Source: Azolla pinnata
Taxonomy: Eukaryota; Streptophyta; Polypodiopsida; Salviniales; Salviniaceae
NCBI GenBank assembly: GCA_037176905.1
Contig: JBBBWG010010357.1
Location: 1 to 21,852, forward strand
Length of the DNA: 21,852 bases
Direction of reading: 5' to 3'
This document shows, piece by piece, positions 1 to 9,600 of this stretch; positions within the stretch are counted from its first letter, which is position 1, and each line of letters begins with the position of its first letter. Both the position numbers and the translations under genes were made by a program. The notes below the pieces were generated by a model. It did not search any database and was not told where the DNA came from. It was given only the letters and a program-made list of their open reading frames with translations.

Positions 1-241
1 GCTCTACGGCACCGTCCCCATGCTCGGCGCCTCGCTCCTCGTCATCGCGTTCCTCGCGTCGCACGACGCCGCGCCCGACTCCCCGTTTCACACCCGGCCG
101 CCGCCGGGCGCCCGCCGCCGCAAGCACCCCTACTACTACTCCTGCCTCGACGCCGCGTTCCACCGGCCCGACGCCTCCCCGCTCATCGGCCCGCCGCCCG
201 TCCCCAAGGACTCCACCTGCATCTTCTGTCCCCATGTCTAG
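1..241 (+). CDS. 3' end of an unrecognised gene, possible membrane protein (partial)
   Basis: The reading frame is open from the left edge (codons begin at position 2) and ends with TAG at 239-241, giving 79 C-terminal residues; the start lies outside the window. A hydrophobic stretch of about 15 residues (TVPMLGASLLVIAFLA) looks like a membrane segment. It is followed by a basic Pro/Arg patch (PPPGARRRKH), a YYY motif, and a short tail with two cysteines near the end (CIFC). Codons are strongly G/C-ending (GCC, CTC, CGC), as in GC-rich monocot genes, and this supports real coding. The Met at 20-22 is probably internal, because the frame is open before it. I do not recognise the family and assign no function. 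A tandem repeat begins immediately after the stop. Confidence 0.6.
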   Translation, partial: LYGTVPMLGASLLVIAFLASHDAAPDSPFHTRPPPGARRRKHPYYYSCLDAAFHRPDASPLIGPPPVPKDSTCIFCPHV

Positions 242-415
242 CTCAGCTCAATTCACCTCAGCTCAGCTCAATTCACCTCAGCTCAGCTCAATTCACCTCA
301 GCTCAGCTCAATTCACCTCAGCTCAATTCAACTCAGCTCAATTCAACTCAGCTCAATTCAGCTCAATTCAGCTCAGCTGAGCTAAGCTCAGCTCAACTTA
401 CCAGCTCAACTTACC
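242..415. repeat. GCTCA-based tandem array directly after the stop codon
   Basis: About four copies of a 20-bp unit (GCTCAGCTCAATTCACCTCA) are followed by 15-bp and 10-bp variants (GCTCAATTCAACTCA, GCTCAATTCA) and degenerate GCTCA/GCTAA units. Everything is built on a 5-bp step (GCTCA, ATTCA, CCTCA, ACTCA). The array lies in what should be the 3' UTR or near-downstream region of the gene ending at 241. Confidence 0.9.
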
Positions 416-417
416 TG

Positions 418-810
418 GCTAGCGCGTGATGCGTCCCTCCCCCTTCATACACGTTTCCACACCCTCGTACCGTGACACGCCTCAAACTCGTGACCTTTTT
501 CCTTCCACCGTCCATGGATTAATGCTCTGTAATTAAATTGCCCTGTTATAGGGCTTGCCTCGCTTAGCTAGCGCTTACTACCATGACACGCCTCAAACTC
601 GTGACCTTTTTTTTTTCCCCTCCCCGTCCGTGGATTGTGTCCTATAACTAATGGTCCTGTCATAGGGCTAGCCTTGCTAGCTAGCGCTTTGGGCCCTCTC
701 GCGCCGGAGCGCATCTCTCACACTCCGCACACCCGCTCCCAAAGCTCGCTATCGGCAACCGTCTCAAAACTCGACACATCTTTCTCTTTTACCGTCCATG
801 AATATGCTCT
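418..810. repeat. Three diverged tandem copies of a 113-149 bp unit
   Basis: GCTAGCGC occurs at 418, 567 and 680 and heads each copy. Inside the copies, CACGCCTCAAACTCGTGACC is near-identical at about 475 and 586, and a diverged form (ACCGTCTCAAAACTCGACAC) occurs near 758. Each copy then has a pyrimidine run and CCGTCC(A/G)TG(G/A)AT. Copies 1 and 2 share the end GT(T/C)ATAGGGCT. No protein is evident. Confidence 0.8.
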
Positions 811-3289
811 AACAATCTTGCGATCTCTGTTTGCTGTTGTGTTTTTTTACTTCTTCGAGCAAATTGCCTTGCCTTGTTGTAGATTCTCCGAGCAATACCG
901 AGATGCCATCTTGTTGCAGTCTCTCCGTGGACACCTGTTTATTTGAATACAAATGCTTTGGATCTTAAAAAGAAAAAAGAAAAGCAAAAGAAGATATGTT
1001 CTATCATCATATCCCTCTTTGGTGTCTGTCCACCTTGGTAAGTTTTCTTCTCTGTGTTTGTGTTGGATATCCTATAGGATAGGAGAGTTCATCATACAGA
1101 TGTCTTCGCACAAAGCTCAACAAATGCTGGGTAGACAGATTTTTTTTTTCGAGGGATCGCAAGAGCATAGGAGGAGGCGATACGATTAGACTTGTTATGC
1201 TCCCTTCCGACATGCTAAAAAGAGCTTAACTGACAAGCATTATTGTGGAATCCGATCTTTCTTTCGGTCATGGCGCGGATCCTTTGTCAAGCGAAGACAT
1301 CTAAAGTCGGAGGCGGAACTTTGGAAGGTCGTGGAAAACCTGGACTAAAATTTCTGTTACAGCCTCCTTCAAACTAGTCAAAAAAGGGTGTTGACTATTA
1401 TTTTCGAGGCAGCTCGAAAATGTGCGAGATATCAAGACAAGGTACGTAGGTGAGGTGAACATGTCGACTCCCGCCGACAATCAGATAACTTAGGTTGGCG
1501 AATTGCGAGCTGAAGCTCATGCCAAATGTTTCTTGGCAAAGGGTGAGAGTTGTGGCTTATGCAAGCCTGGCTAAATGGAATGGGTCTATAAAGATTTGGG
1601 TTCCGAGTTGTCGACTTGATAGCCCGTTTGCAACAGAACCCAAGCGAACTCTGTATAGAGAAATCCATTGCATAGCGACGATGAGAAGATTCCATGTTTT
1701 GGATACACTGTGAAGCTAGAGCACCGCATACTCTGTGTGAAGCAGGCGAAATTGCTAGCAACCACATGTGTTTTCTGGAGAAGTTGGAATCCCCCGTAAG
1801 TTTTTCGCCTTGTAATAGCTTGTGGCTCACAGAGCCAAGTCAGTTTCCGATAGTCTGAGCTGGAATCAACATAGCTTAATTAGCCCAAGATGTAATCTGG
1901 ATTATGAATCTCGGTCCCGTTGCTTTTGGAACTGTATGCATGCCCGACAAGTTTGAAGTCATATCCTTAGAACTCTCCTTTTTTTTTTTCTTAGTATAAA
2001 GATAAAATCGAGATTTATAGCATGGTCACGATAGACCCAATTGCAGCAGACTTTGAACCATCGGTCGGTGATTAGGTTCTTGCTATACAAGATGGAAGAG
2101 TGGTGGAAATGGATATCGGATGCAAGTACTTCGTAGCCCTATGCGGAAAAACTTGACCATTTTATGCAGTGCCACAACATGGCTTGTATGGATCGCAAGA
2201 AAGTTTTTCGTAGACGTCTTAGAGCCTCTGACGGAAACGGTTATGTACACAAGGCAAGAGAATGTCCGCACTTCAAAGAGGACAATTTTGACAACACCAG
2301 CGGTTCGTCAAATAATATAGAGAGACGCATTGTGGCCTTTCACCGCAAGGTAAACAAATGAATATTCTACGAGCGCGGATTCGGTGGAATTGCAACCCTG
2401 TGAAGTTGTTGTTTCCACCATTGAGAGGCTTAGGACGATGCACCAAAGTTTTAAACACCTTATCAGTCTACATGGTGCAACTTTTGCTTGAACAAGTACG
2501 ATTATTTCGCTTGCTCCATACAATTAGATCTTTTGGGTAGATATTATAGTCTTATATGTTAGTCAAGTTTTAGTTTTGTATCTCACTAGAGGTCACCAAG
2601 TATGTCTTTGTGTATGCGAGCCATATTAAAACGGTTCTAGTAGTTTCTCTCAATTGTATAGTTTATCTTCCATTGATGGTCATCATTTGTCGAAACCCTC
2701 CTTTTTTACTAAATGTTCAATCGTTTTTGGGAGACAAAAAAAATGTTGACTTGATGTTTTGAGTAATTTTACGTTAGCTGTCTCGAAGAATTTTTGGGTT
2801 TCGATAATGAACTCGTTTCTGTGCTTAAAAAAAGTTTGGCTGTGTTTGAGGTGTCGGCAGCTGCTAAACCTTGTATTGCAAAAGTATTTTTTGTTAGTCT
2901 TAAACAAAACGCTAAACCTTGTATTGCATGTGACTTTGTGAGTGATCTTGCGATGGAGTGGAGGCACATGCTCAGTTGACAAGAACCTAGCCATACTGCT
3001 GAAGTCTCTCTTAAAACGCTTTAGTAACTTGAATAGGGTAAATATCTCTTGGTGTAGGTTAGATTAACAAACTCGTATCTTATTAGTTTGATCTCTAGTT
3101 GCTCAAGTTGTATCTGTAGTTTTGCGCTTTGAACTCGAGATCATGAGATCCAAATTGGGGACAGTTTGAGGCTAACACGTCGCTCCTTTGCATTCCTTGC
3201 TTCACACTAAAGATTTCCGCGATTAAGAGGATGCCGACGAGAATAAGTAGCGATTGACAACGTGTAAGCGAGATTAACGAGATGGCAGT
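811..3289. other. Intergenic stretch without a supportable gene
   Basis: Only short, mutually overlapping frames are open here, with no family motif and no consistent splice chain. AT content is moderate, with A/T homopolymers near 965, 1140, 1980 and 2735. An 18-bp exact direct repeat (GCTAAACCTTGTATTGCA) occurs at 2863-2880 and 2911-2928. A frame near 2164-2360 ends in a string (HKARECP) that recalls part of a retroelement zinc knuckle, but the first cysteines are not positioned properly. This could be decayed transposon DNA, but no terminal repeats or target duplications were identified. Confidence 0.5.
2863..2928. repeat. 18-bp exact direct repeat, 48 bp apart
   Basis: GCTAAACCTTGTATTGCA is present at 2863-2880 and 2911-2928, with an A/T-rich spacer. 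It may be the footprint of a small tandem duplication. Confidence 0.8.
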
Positions 3290-3747
3290 GTAATCAAGGG
3301 ATGGACCAAGGAGACATTGGATTGGTTGCTAAAGTGGCTTGTATTGCAAGAGAGACAAGAAAGCAAGACGACGGAAATAGCAATGGTGATTAGTAGGGAG
3401 ATCAGAGCAAGTGATTCTGGAGGTCAAGGAGGCGATTAGCGAAGGCATTAAGGGTAAGCGGGGCGATCATGGATACGATAACTGGATTAAGGGAGGTGAT
3501 TAAGGACGCAAGTTCGAGACAACAAGCAGGTTGAGTGATTTTGGGTATGGGAATGAGATCAAGGAGGTGATTAGGGACACGAGGGTGAGATCAAGGAGGT
3601 GATTAGGGACACGAGGGTGAGATCAAGGAGGTGATTAGGGACGTGAGGGTGAGATTAAGGAGGGGGTTAGGGACGTGAGAGTGAGATTAAGGGAGGTGAT
3701 TAAGGACATGAGAATGAGATTAAGGAGGTGATTAGTGGAGATGAACA
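3290..3747. repeat. 32-bp minisatellite with a degenerate left flank
   Basis: GAGAT(C/T)AAG, the head of each unit, recurs at 3555, 3587, 3619, 3651, 3683 and 3716, that is every 32 bp (33 for the last). Each unit reads roughly GAGATCAAGGAGGTGATTAG followed by GGACACGAGGGT. The left flank from about 3290 contains degenerate relatives (GGTGATTA, GATTAAGGG). Because 32 is not a multiple of 3, the array is not expected to encode a peptide repeat. It ends just upstream of the acidic-codon microsatellite and the probable leader of the methyltransferase gene. Confidence 0.9.
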
Positions 3748-3756
3748 CTTCCCCGG

Positions 3757-3832
3757 AAGAAGAAGAAGAAGAAGAAGAAGAAGACGAAGACGAAGAAGAA
3801 GACGAAGAAGAGGAAGAAGACGACGACGACAG
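3757..3832. repeat. GAA/GAC/GAG trinucleotide microsatellite
   Basis: A run of GAAGAA with interspersed GAC and GAG codon-like triplets. In one frame (ATG at 3735) it would encode an acidic run of Glu and Asp. On the opposite strand it is a CT-rich run. It probably lies in the promoter or 5' leader of the downstream gene and is not treated here as coding. Confidence 0.85.
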
Positions 3833-3839
3833 CGAGCAA

Positions 3840-4727
3840 TTCCTCTTCCCTTTCGATCCGTTCTTCTCCGTCTCTGCCTCTGCTTCGCTCCTCCTCTTCC
3901 TGCTCCTCCCGCTCCGACGCCCCTCGATTCTCTGCTTTTTCCTTCCTCGTCTTCTGGAGCTCTGATTGCATTCGACGGAGATCTCTTTGGCTTCCTCGCA
4001 ATGCTGCCCTTTCCAATTTCATGAAACGATTCCTCGTTTTTCTCCTCGCGCTCTCCGGCTCTCCACTCTCGGATCGCAGCCTCGCGTAGCTCTGCTCGGA
4101 GAGCTAAAACGAGGGGGAATTCGGGTGAAAACAGGAGCGGAATTATGGTATGCGGAGGTATGTACGTGGGGATTTCGCGGCGTTGTTGACGCAAGTTTTC
4201 GCTTCTCGCTCTCGCCGCCTTCTGTTTTTTCTGGTACGAGCCATTCTCTTCTTCACATATCGATCTCGTATAAATCGGGGATTCATTTGTTTTTTCCGCC
4301 ATGAAAATCTCTGCAGGGAAAGCAAACGAGATCTGCAATTGTGGTATGTACTTGTCCAAAGGCGAGGGAAATCATGTGAGATTGCTCTGGCCCTTTGTGT
4401 CGATCAATCGATCAATGGGAAGATCTCCGTTTTTCTAAGAGGTCTTCATCACGAGAGTAGCCACATTGCAATAACCACATTGCATCATCATCAACACCAT
4501 CACCACTACCAATACCATCGTAATTGCAACAGGTCTCATTGCTGTCATCGCCGCCGTAGTCGTCGTCATCATCATCATCATTGTCACCATCGTTGTGGTT
4601 GTCTGCGTCCTCATCAGCAGGAATCATTCAATCATCACTACTGCCACCATCCAATCTTCATATGAACCTGCTCTATCGACGATAATTCATCTCTCCCTTC
4701 CGTTATCGTGCATCATCATCACCGGCC
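3840..4727 (+). promoter_or_regulatory. Probable promoter and 5' leader of the methyltransferase gene
   Basis: From 3840 to about 3960 the + strand is rich in CT (CTCCTCTTCCTGCTCC), like plant Y-patch or leader DNA. A TATA-like TATAAAT lies at 4269-4275. Good donor-like sites (GGAG|GTATGTACG near 4158; GTG|GTATGTAC near 4343) and acceptor-like sites (CTCTGCAG ending 4316; TTGTCTCGCAG ending near 4786) suggest that the leader may contain introns. Several upstream ATGs occur, including 3735, 4150 and 4595. A CAT/CAC/ATC-rich trinucleotide stretch covers about 4476-4640. The transcription start and the leader splicing are inferred, not shown. Confidence 0.4.
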
Positions 4728-6683
4728 ATGAGCCATCATCAGGGCACAGCCCATTGCCGAACAGAGACTGGCATTATTGTCTCGCAGACATGGAGGAAGA
4801 GGAAACGCTCAGAATGCAGGAGGAGCTACATTGGGTCCAATCCTGAGAAATGTATCACAAAGACATTGTTCAGATCTCCAGGAGTTTGTAGGACCACATT
4901 CAGAGCTTCACATTCCGGTCCTCAATCTGGTAATTTCTATAACAGGATGCTCAGAAAGGAGGAGGAGGAGGAGGAGGAGGAGGAGGAGGAAGAGAAGATG
5001 GAGGAGGAGGAGGAGGTGGAGGAGCTGAAAGAGTCCATTCGATCGCCAAGGGTCATGAATGGAAAGCTTTACTCTGCCAAGAGAAGGAACCATGTAAACT
5101 ATTTCAGGAATCATAAAAACAATATGCCGATAGTTTGTGATAAAGTAACCAGAAGAAAACGAGCTGAGCCTTGCTTGGTAGAGAGGCCAATAATAGCTGT
5201 TGGATTTACATCACGACTGTGCAGTGATGAAATTATAGATGTTAATGCACTTAAAGCTTATATCGACCCAAAGCTGATCCTTGGAGCAGTTCTAGTGGAA
5301 AAGATGGACTTTTCATCGATACCAAAGAAGACAAAACTGTCTTCTCAATCTCATCTTCATCATCGTTGTATGATCGATGTGAAGATTGGAAAATGCCATC
5401 CTGCTTTGTTAGCTACATATTTATCCAGCAGCGGAAGGAATCTAAATATTTCGCCACATTCCTCTGTCGTAGAGGGATCTGATATTGGACGCAATGTTCC
5501 GGTGAAGGCAAGCCCTTCGTACGAGCGAGAGATGAAAAGCTTGAATGAATTGCTGGAGCAGAGGAGACCTCAGACAGTGGGCGATTGCCAGTTATTGGCC
5601 ATTGATAGTGGTCATCCAATCAATCTCTCCAGGCTCCAACAGCAATCTGGTGGCAATTCAACCAATCTTTCCAGTCCCATGAGGCAACTGTCTTTTGATG
5701 AGCAGATAAAGGAACCAGTGTCATTACATGAGCAACGGAATGCTGCAAAGATAATCTGTCAGAATGACCATCTCATCTTGCAGAAACCACACTGGAGATG
5801 GAAACCACACATGTCGATCAAGTCAGAACCAGTGAGCCTTCAGGATGTAACCAAAGGCGTTCAAGATTTTAAAGTGAAAGCTGCTCGCAGTGGCAGGCGA
5901 GGCCTATATGCAAAGACCCAGAGTCAAGAAGATGGACCTAACACAACCCAGACAGCAAAACCGTGTATAGTTACAAATATTTCGATGGAAAAAGAAAATG
6001 AACTCAAAGGTTTAAGAGAAATGCAGAGGATGAAGGAGATATCTTCACTCGATCTGCTCGTGCAGGCTGCATCAGGCTTAGAACCTTCTCTACCGACGGA
6101 GTTCCAATGGCAAAGTGAAGGCTCTGGAATATCATCAAACAAGGAAACCATTCCAGGCAATGCACATATCCTGGAAAAGAACATAAGAAGGTTTACGAGT
6201 TGTTTCTCTGATTATGTGGACGATGATAGAGAGGATATGGCACCAATTCAAAAAGTAGATAAAGATGAGGAAACAAGTTTAAATGTAGATGCTAATCTAG
6301 CTGCACCAATAGTCTCGACAAAGCGAGGTAGAGCTCAGTCACTACCATCGAGGTTTAGAGATTCGATCGTAGAACCATGGAAGAAGGGCACGAAACGCTC
6401 ATTTGAGGATCATGCACCTTGTAGGAGCTTCTCCACAGAAATAAAACTGAGAAAAAATGATGGGGCATCGCCCGGTTCACCTAATACAGCAGCTGAAGTT
6501 GATGACGATGTGATCTCAGGTGGAGATATAAAGAGATCTCCAAGCAATATCAAGGATCCATATTCCAAGGGGCTGGCAAGGAAGATCGAATCAGACGAGG
6601 GACAGAGTTATAGCATGCAAAATGCAAGGATGTGTGGCGATACAGGACACGAAGAAACAACAACTCATCAGCTTTGCTCTCAG
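4728..6683 (+). other. Exon 1 of the ATX-like gene: long N-terminal region
   Basis: This single exon encodes about 650 residues, mostly hydrophilic and probably disordered. It shows a basic cluster (RKRKR, residues 23-27), a Glu-rich run after the second candidate start (M74), basic clusters such as TRRKRAEP, and [15 protein letters not shown] at about 532-546. The last motif matches the RGR-x-LPSRF-DS element that precedes the PWWP in the ATX3-5 class, and it ties the exon to the gene. The rest is not recognised. The exon ends CAG|GTATGT in phase 0. Confidence 0.8.
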
Positions 6684-9600
6684 GTATGTACAGTAGGGGT
6701 TTCTTAGTAACAGTAGGGATTCAGCTGATACAATTATCAATCTCTTCCTTGTTTAGAACACTATTGTATTATAAAATAGGCATTAGAATACTCTCGAAGC
6801 ATTTAACCTGTATTCTATGTTGTAGAATGGCTATTTCAAAACTGTTCCTCGTATTAAATGTATAACATACGTTTAGTATTCTATTTGTTTACCCAGTATC
6901 GTATGTTTTCTTCACTCAATAAGGTATTGATACATACTTAAGTATTCTATGTGGTTAACAAGTATCGTATGTTTTCTTTACTCAATAACGTATTGGTACA
7001 TACTTAAGTATTCCATGTGTTTAACAAGCATTCTATTAAAAGGGGAGTGGAGTTCCATTCAAGGAACTTCAGAATAATGTAGGAAGCAAAGGAATACTTT
7101 CTGAAGTTCTTGGGACAACATATCTATCTATGAATGCTCCCAGGGGAACTTATTTTGGCAGTATAAAGTTCCAAATTTCTTATTTCCACCACTGACTACA
7201 TTAATAATTATATGATGATCACTAAGGAAATTAACTAAGAAAGCTGTAGAGGCAGCCAGTTTCTAATATCAGTCTGAGGATTGTGATAGTAAACTTCTTT
7301 GTATCTTTTTTGTTTATTAATACAAAGTTGTATGTATCTTGTCCAAAAATAAATTAAAAAATAACGTATTGATATGGTTCAAAAACTCTCTTGAACTCTG
7401 TTCTAAGAGAAAATGATTTGCTCATTCAGTTATGTTTATGGTACGATTCCTTTATTCAATAACGTTATGTAAAAATTATATGAGAATTTTGTAGACAAAA
7501 TCATATCAAGTTAGTAAACTACCTATTAGAATCAACATAAATGTCAGAAAGTATTTAATTTTTTCCATGTATTTAATGTAGTTTGTGTAAAATACATATT
7601 CTAAGTGTTTTAGAAAAAGAAGGTAGAATACTTTATGTATTATACACATATTGTATGTTAAGTACTTTACTATATAGGTTATGACTCAGCCGAATGGTGG
7701 AGCTGGCAGCAGCACTAGAACTGAAGAAATATCCCCCCAGCCCTTGCAACACAGTCTAGAAGATTTTTACGTGGGAGATATAGTGTGGGCCAAGTCTGGC
7801 AAGAGGAAAGATCCAGTGTGGCCTGGGAAAGTTGTCGACCCACTGAGAGAAGCACCTGAATCAGTTCGAAAAGCTTGCATTCCAGGACGCCTATGTGTGA
7901 TGTTCTTTGGCAATTCCACGTTGAAAGGACGCCAACGGGTACATTAAAAAACGCTGTTTTTCTTTTGTTTTTGAAACCTAAACAAAGGAAGGAAAAAGCA
8001 GAAGAATGAAAAAGAAGAAAGAAGAACAATGAAAAGGAACACATGTTATTTTTGTGTAATGGTAATCATTTTTTACAATGACCTCACATTTGAAACTCTT
8101 TGCAAAACAGGACTATGCATGGGTACGGCAGGGCATGATTTTTCCGTTCCTCAACTACCTCGAGCGGTAAGCTCAAGCTTTTTTGCCTTCATTCCATTCC
8201 CAACAGATATCTATGATCATGCTTCTTGTCCTATAGGAAAACAAAAACACGCACATATGATACTCCCACCATGAAATTAATGAAAGTTAATAAGTCATTT
8301 ATTTTGTTTTTTCTTCATAAGATTGGGAGAAGGCAAGTTATTTGGTTTTTGCTACATATCTAGAGTCCCACAGACATGAAATGTAGTGCTGTCTGCTGTT
8401 TTACCCAGACACGGGAATTGCTTTTTGTTATGTGATTCAAGCAATCTGTCTCAGGATTGTATTCCCTTGGAAGCCAACATAAAAAGACACTGAGGATATT
8501 TAAGCATACTGAGCATAGGAAAACATAGTTGTGGACTTTATACATATTGAAGATTGATTAGATAGAATTTCAAAGCACTTCAGGTACAGTAAAGCTAGAA
8601 AAACTAGTATAAAACTTCGGTATTAAGAATTTAAATATGTTTTCACACATCTTCAGCTTGAGGATGGTCTCAAGCATGTTTTCACATACATCCTAAATAT
8701 GTAGTGTGTTTAACTGGGCGTGGACTTTCTTTTGTCTTAAAATTTCCAGATTTGCAGATCAGGTTTTTGTTAACAAGACCCAACCAAAGGATTTCAGGGT
8801 TGCTATTGCTGAAGCAACACTTGCAGAACATGGGGTATTTGAAGATTATGAAGCAAGCAGTTATCTATCAGTATGTGGAGACAGTCATGTCTCGCTTAGC
8901 CCTAGTAGTTCCGAGAGGGATGATGGTTCCAACAACAAAACACTTATTTCAAGATCTTCTTCTGTCAATGAGGTACGAGAAAATATGCAATCCATGATTT
9001 TTTATACTTTTCTTGTTTTTCAAATTTGGAAACGTTTACCAAAGCAAAGCCTTTGATTTAGAAAATCGGCACCTAAGCCCATACTGCTGATTGTACCCTC
9101 AAATATTTTTTTCCTTTCAGGCTTATGTTCAAGATGTGGAAAGATTGTGTTCCAGTTGTGAAGCAGCTATTCCATCAAAAACCACCACCTCTTCAAGACA
9201 GAAATCTAGTTATCATGAGATTCCGATTCTCTGTAAATATTGCATGAAGGTTTCTAAATAGTTGAACTCATAATTACAAATTCTTTCCATCATATACCTA
9301 CCTGGCATAAGCATGATTTGTTAATATGTTTGGCAGCTCTACAAATCTAGACAGTACTGTGGAGTATGTAAGAAAGTATGGCATCCTACAGATAAGGGCA
9401 ACTGGGTATGGAATCAATGTGCTCATTATTTCTTCTCGCAATGCTTATTTAGTACTCCTCTACTCAGAAATTATTAACCACGTGTGCACATTTAAAGCTA
9501 AAAGATGGGTTTTCTGACATTTTAAAGGTGGGATTTTCCAGGTCCAGTGTGATAAATGCAAAATCTGGATCCATGCTGAGTGTGACAAGATTAGTAACAA

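Noticed and set aside
2164-2361. Possible retroelement zinc knuckle (HKARECP) in a 65-codon frame
   Set aside because: Only the His...Cys half resembles a CCHC knuckle; the two leading cysteines are not correctly placed, and no other retroelement domain or terminal repeat is visible.
3700-4359. 219-codon minus-strand frame opposite the GAA repeat and CT-rich DNA
   Set aside because: Its Arg/Leu/Glu-rich composition is the complement of simple repeats, and frames on all strands are open here for the same reason.
4150-4665. 171-codon open frame in the probable leader
   Set aside because: It becomes a His/Arg/Ser string over CAT/CAC triplet DNA, has no family signature, and lies among competing frames and splice-like signals.
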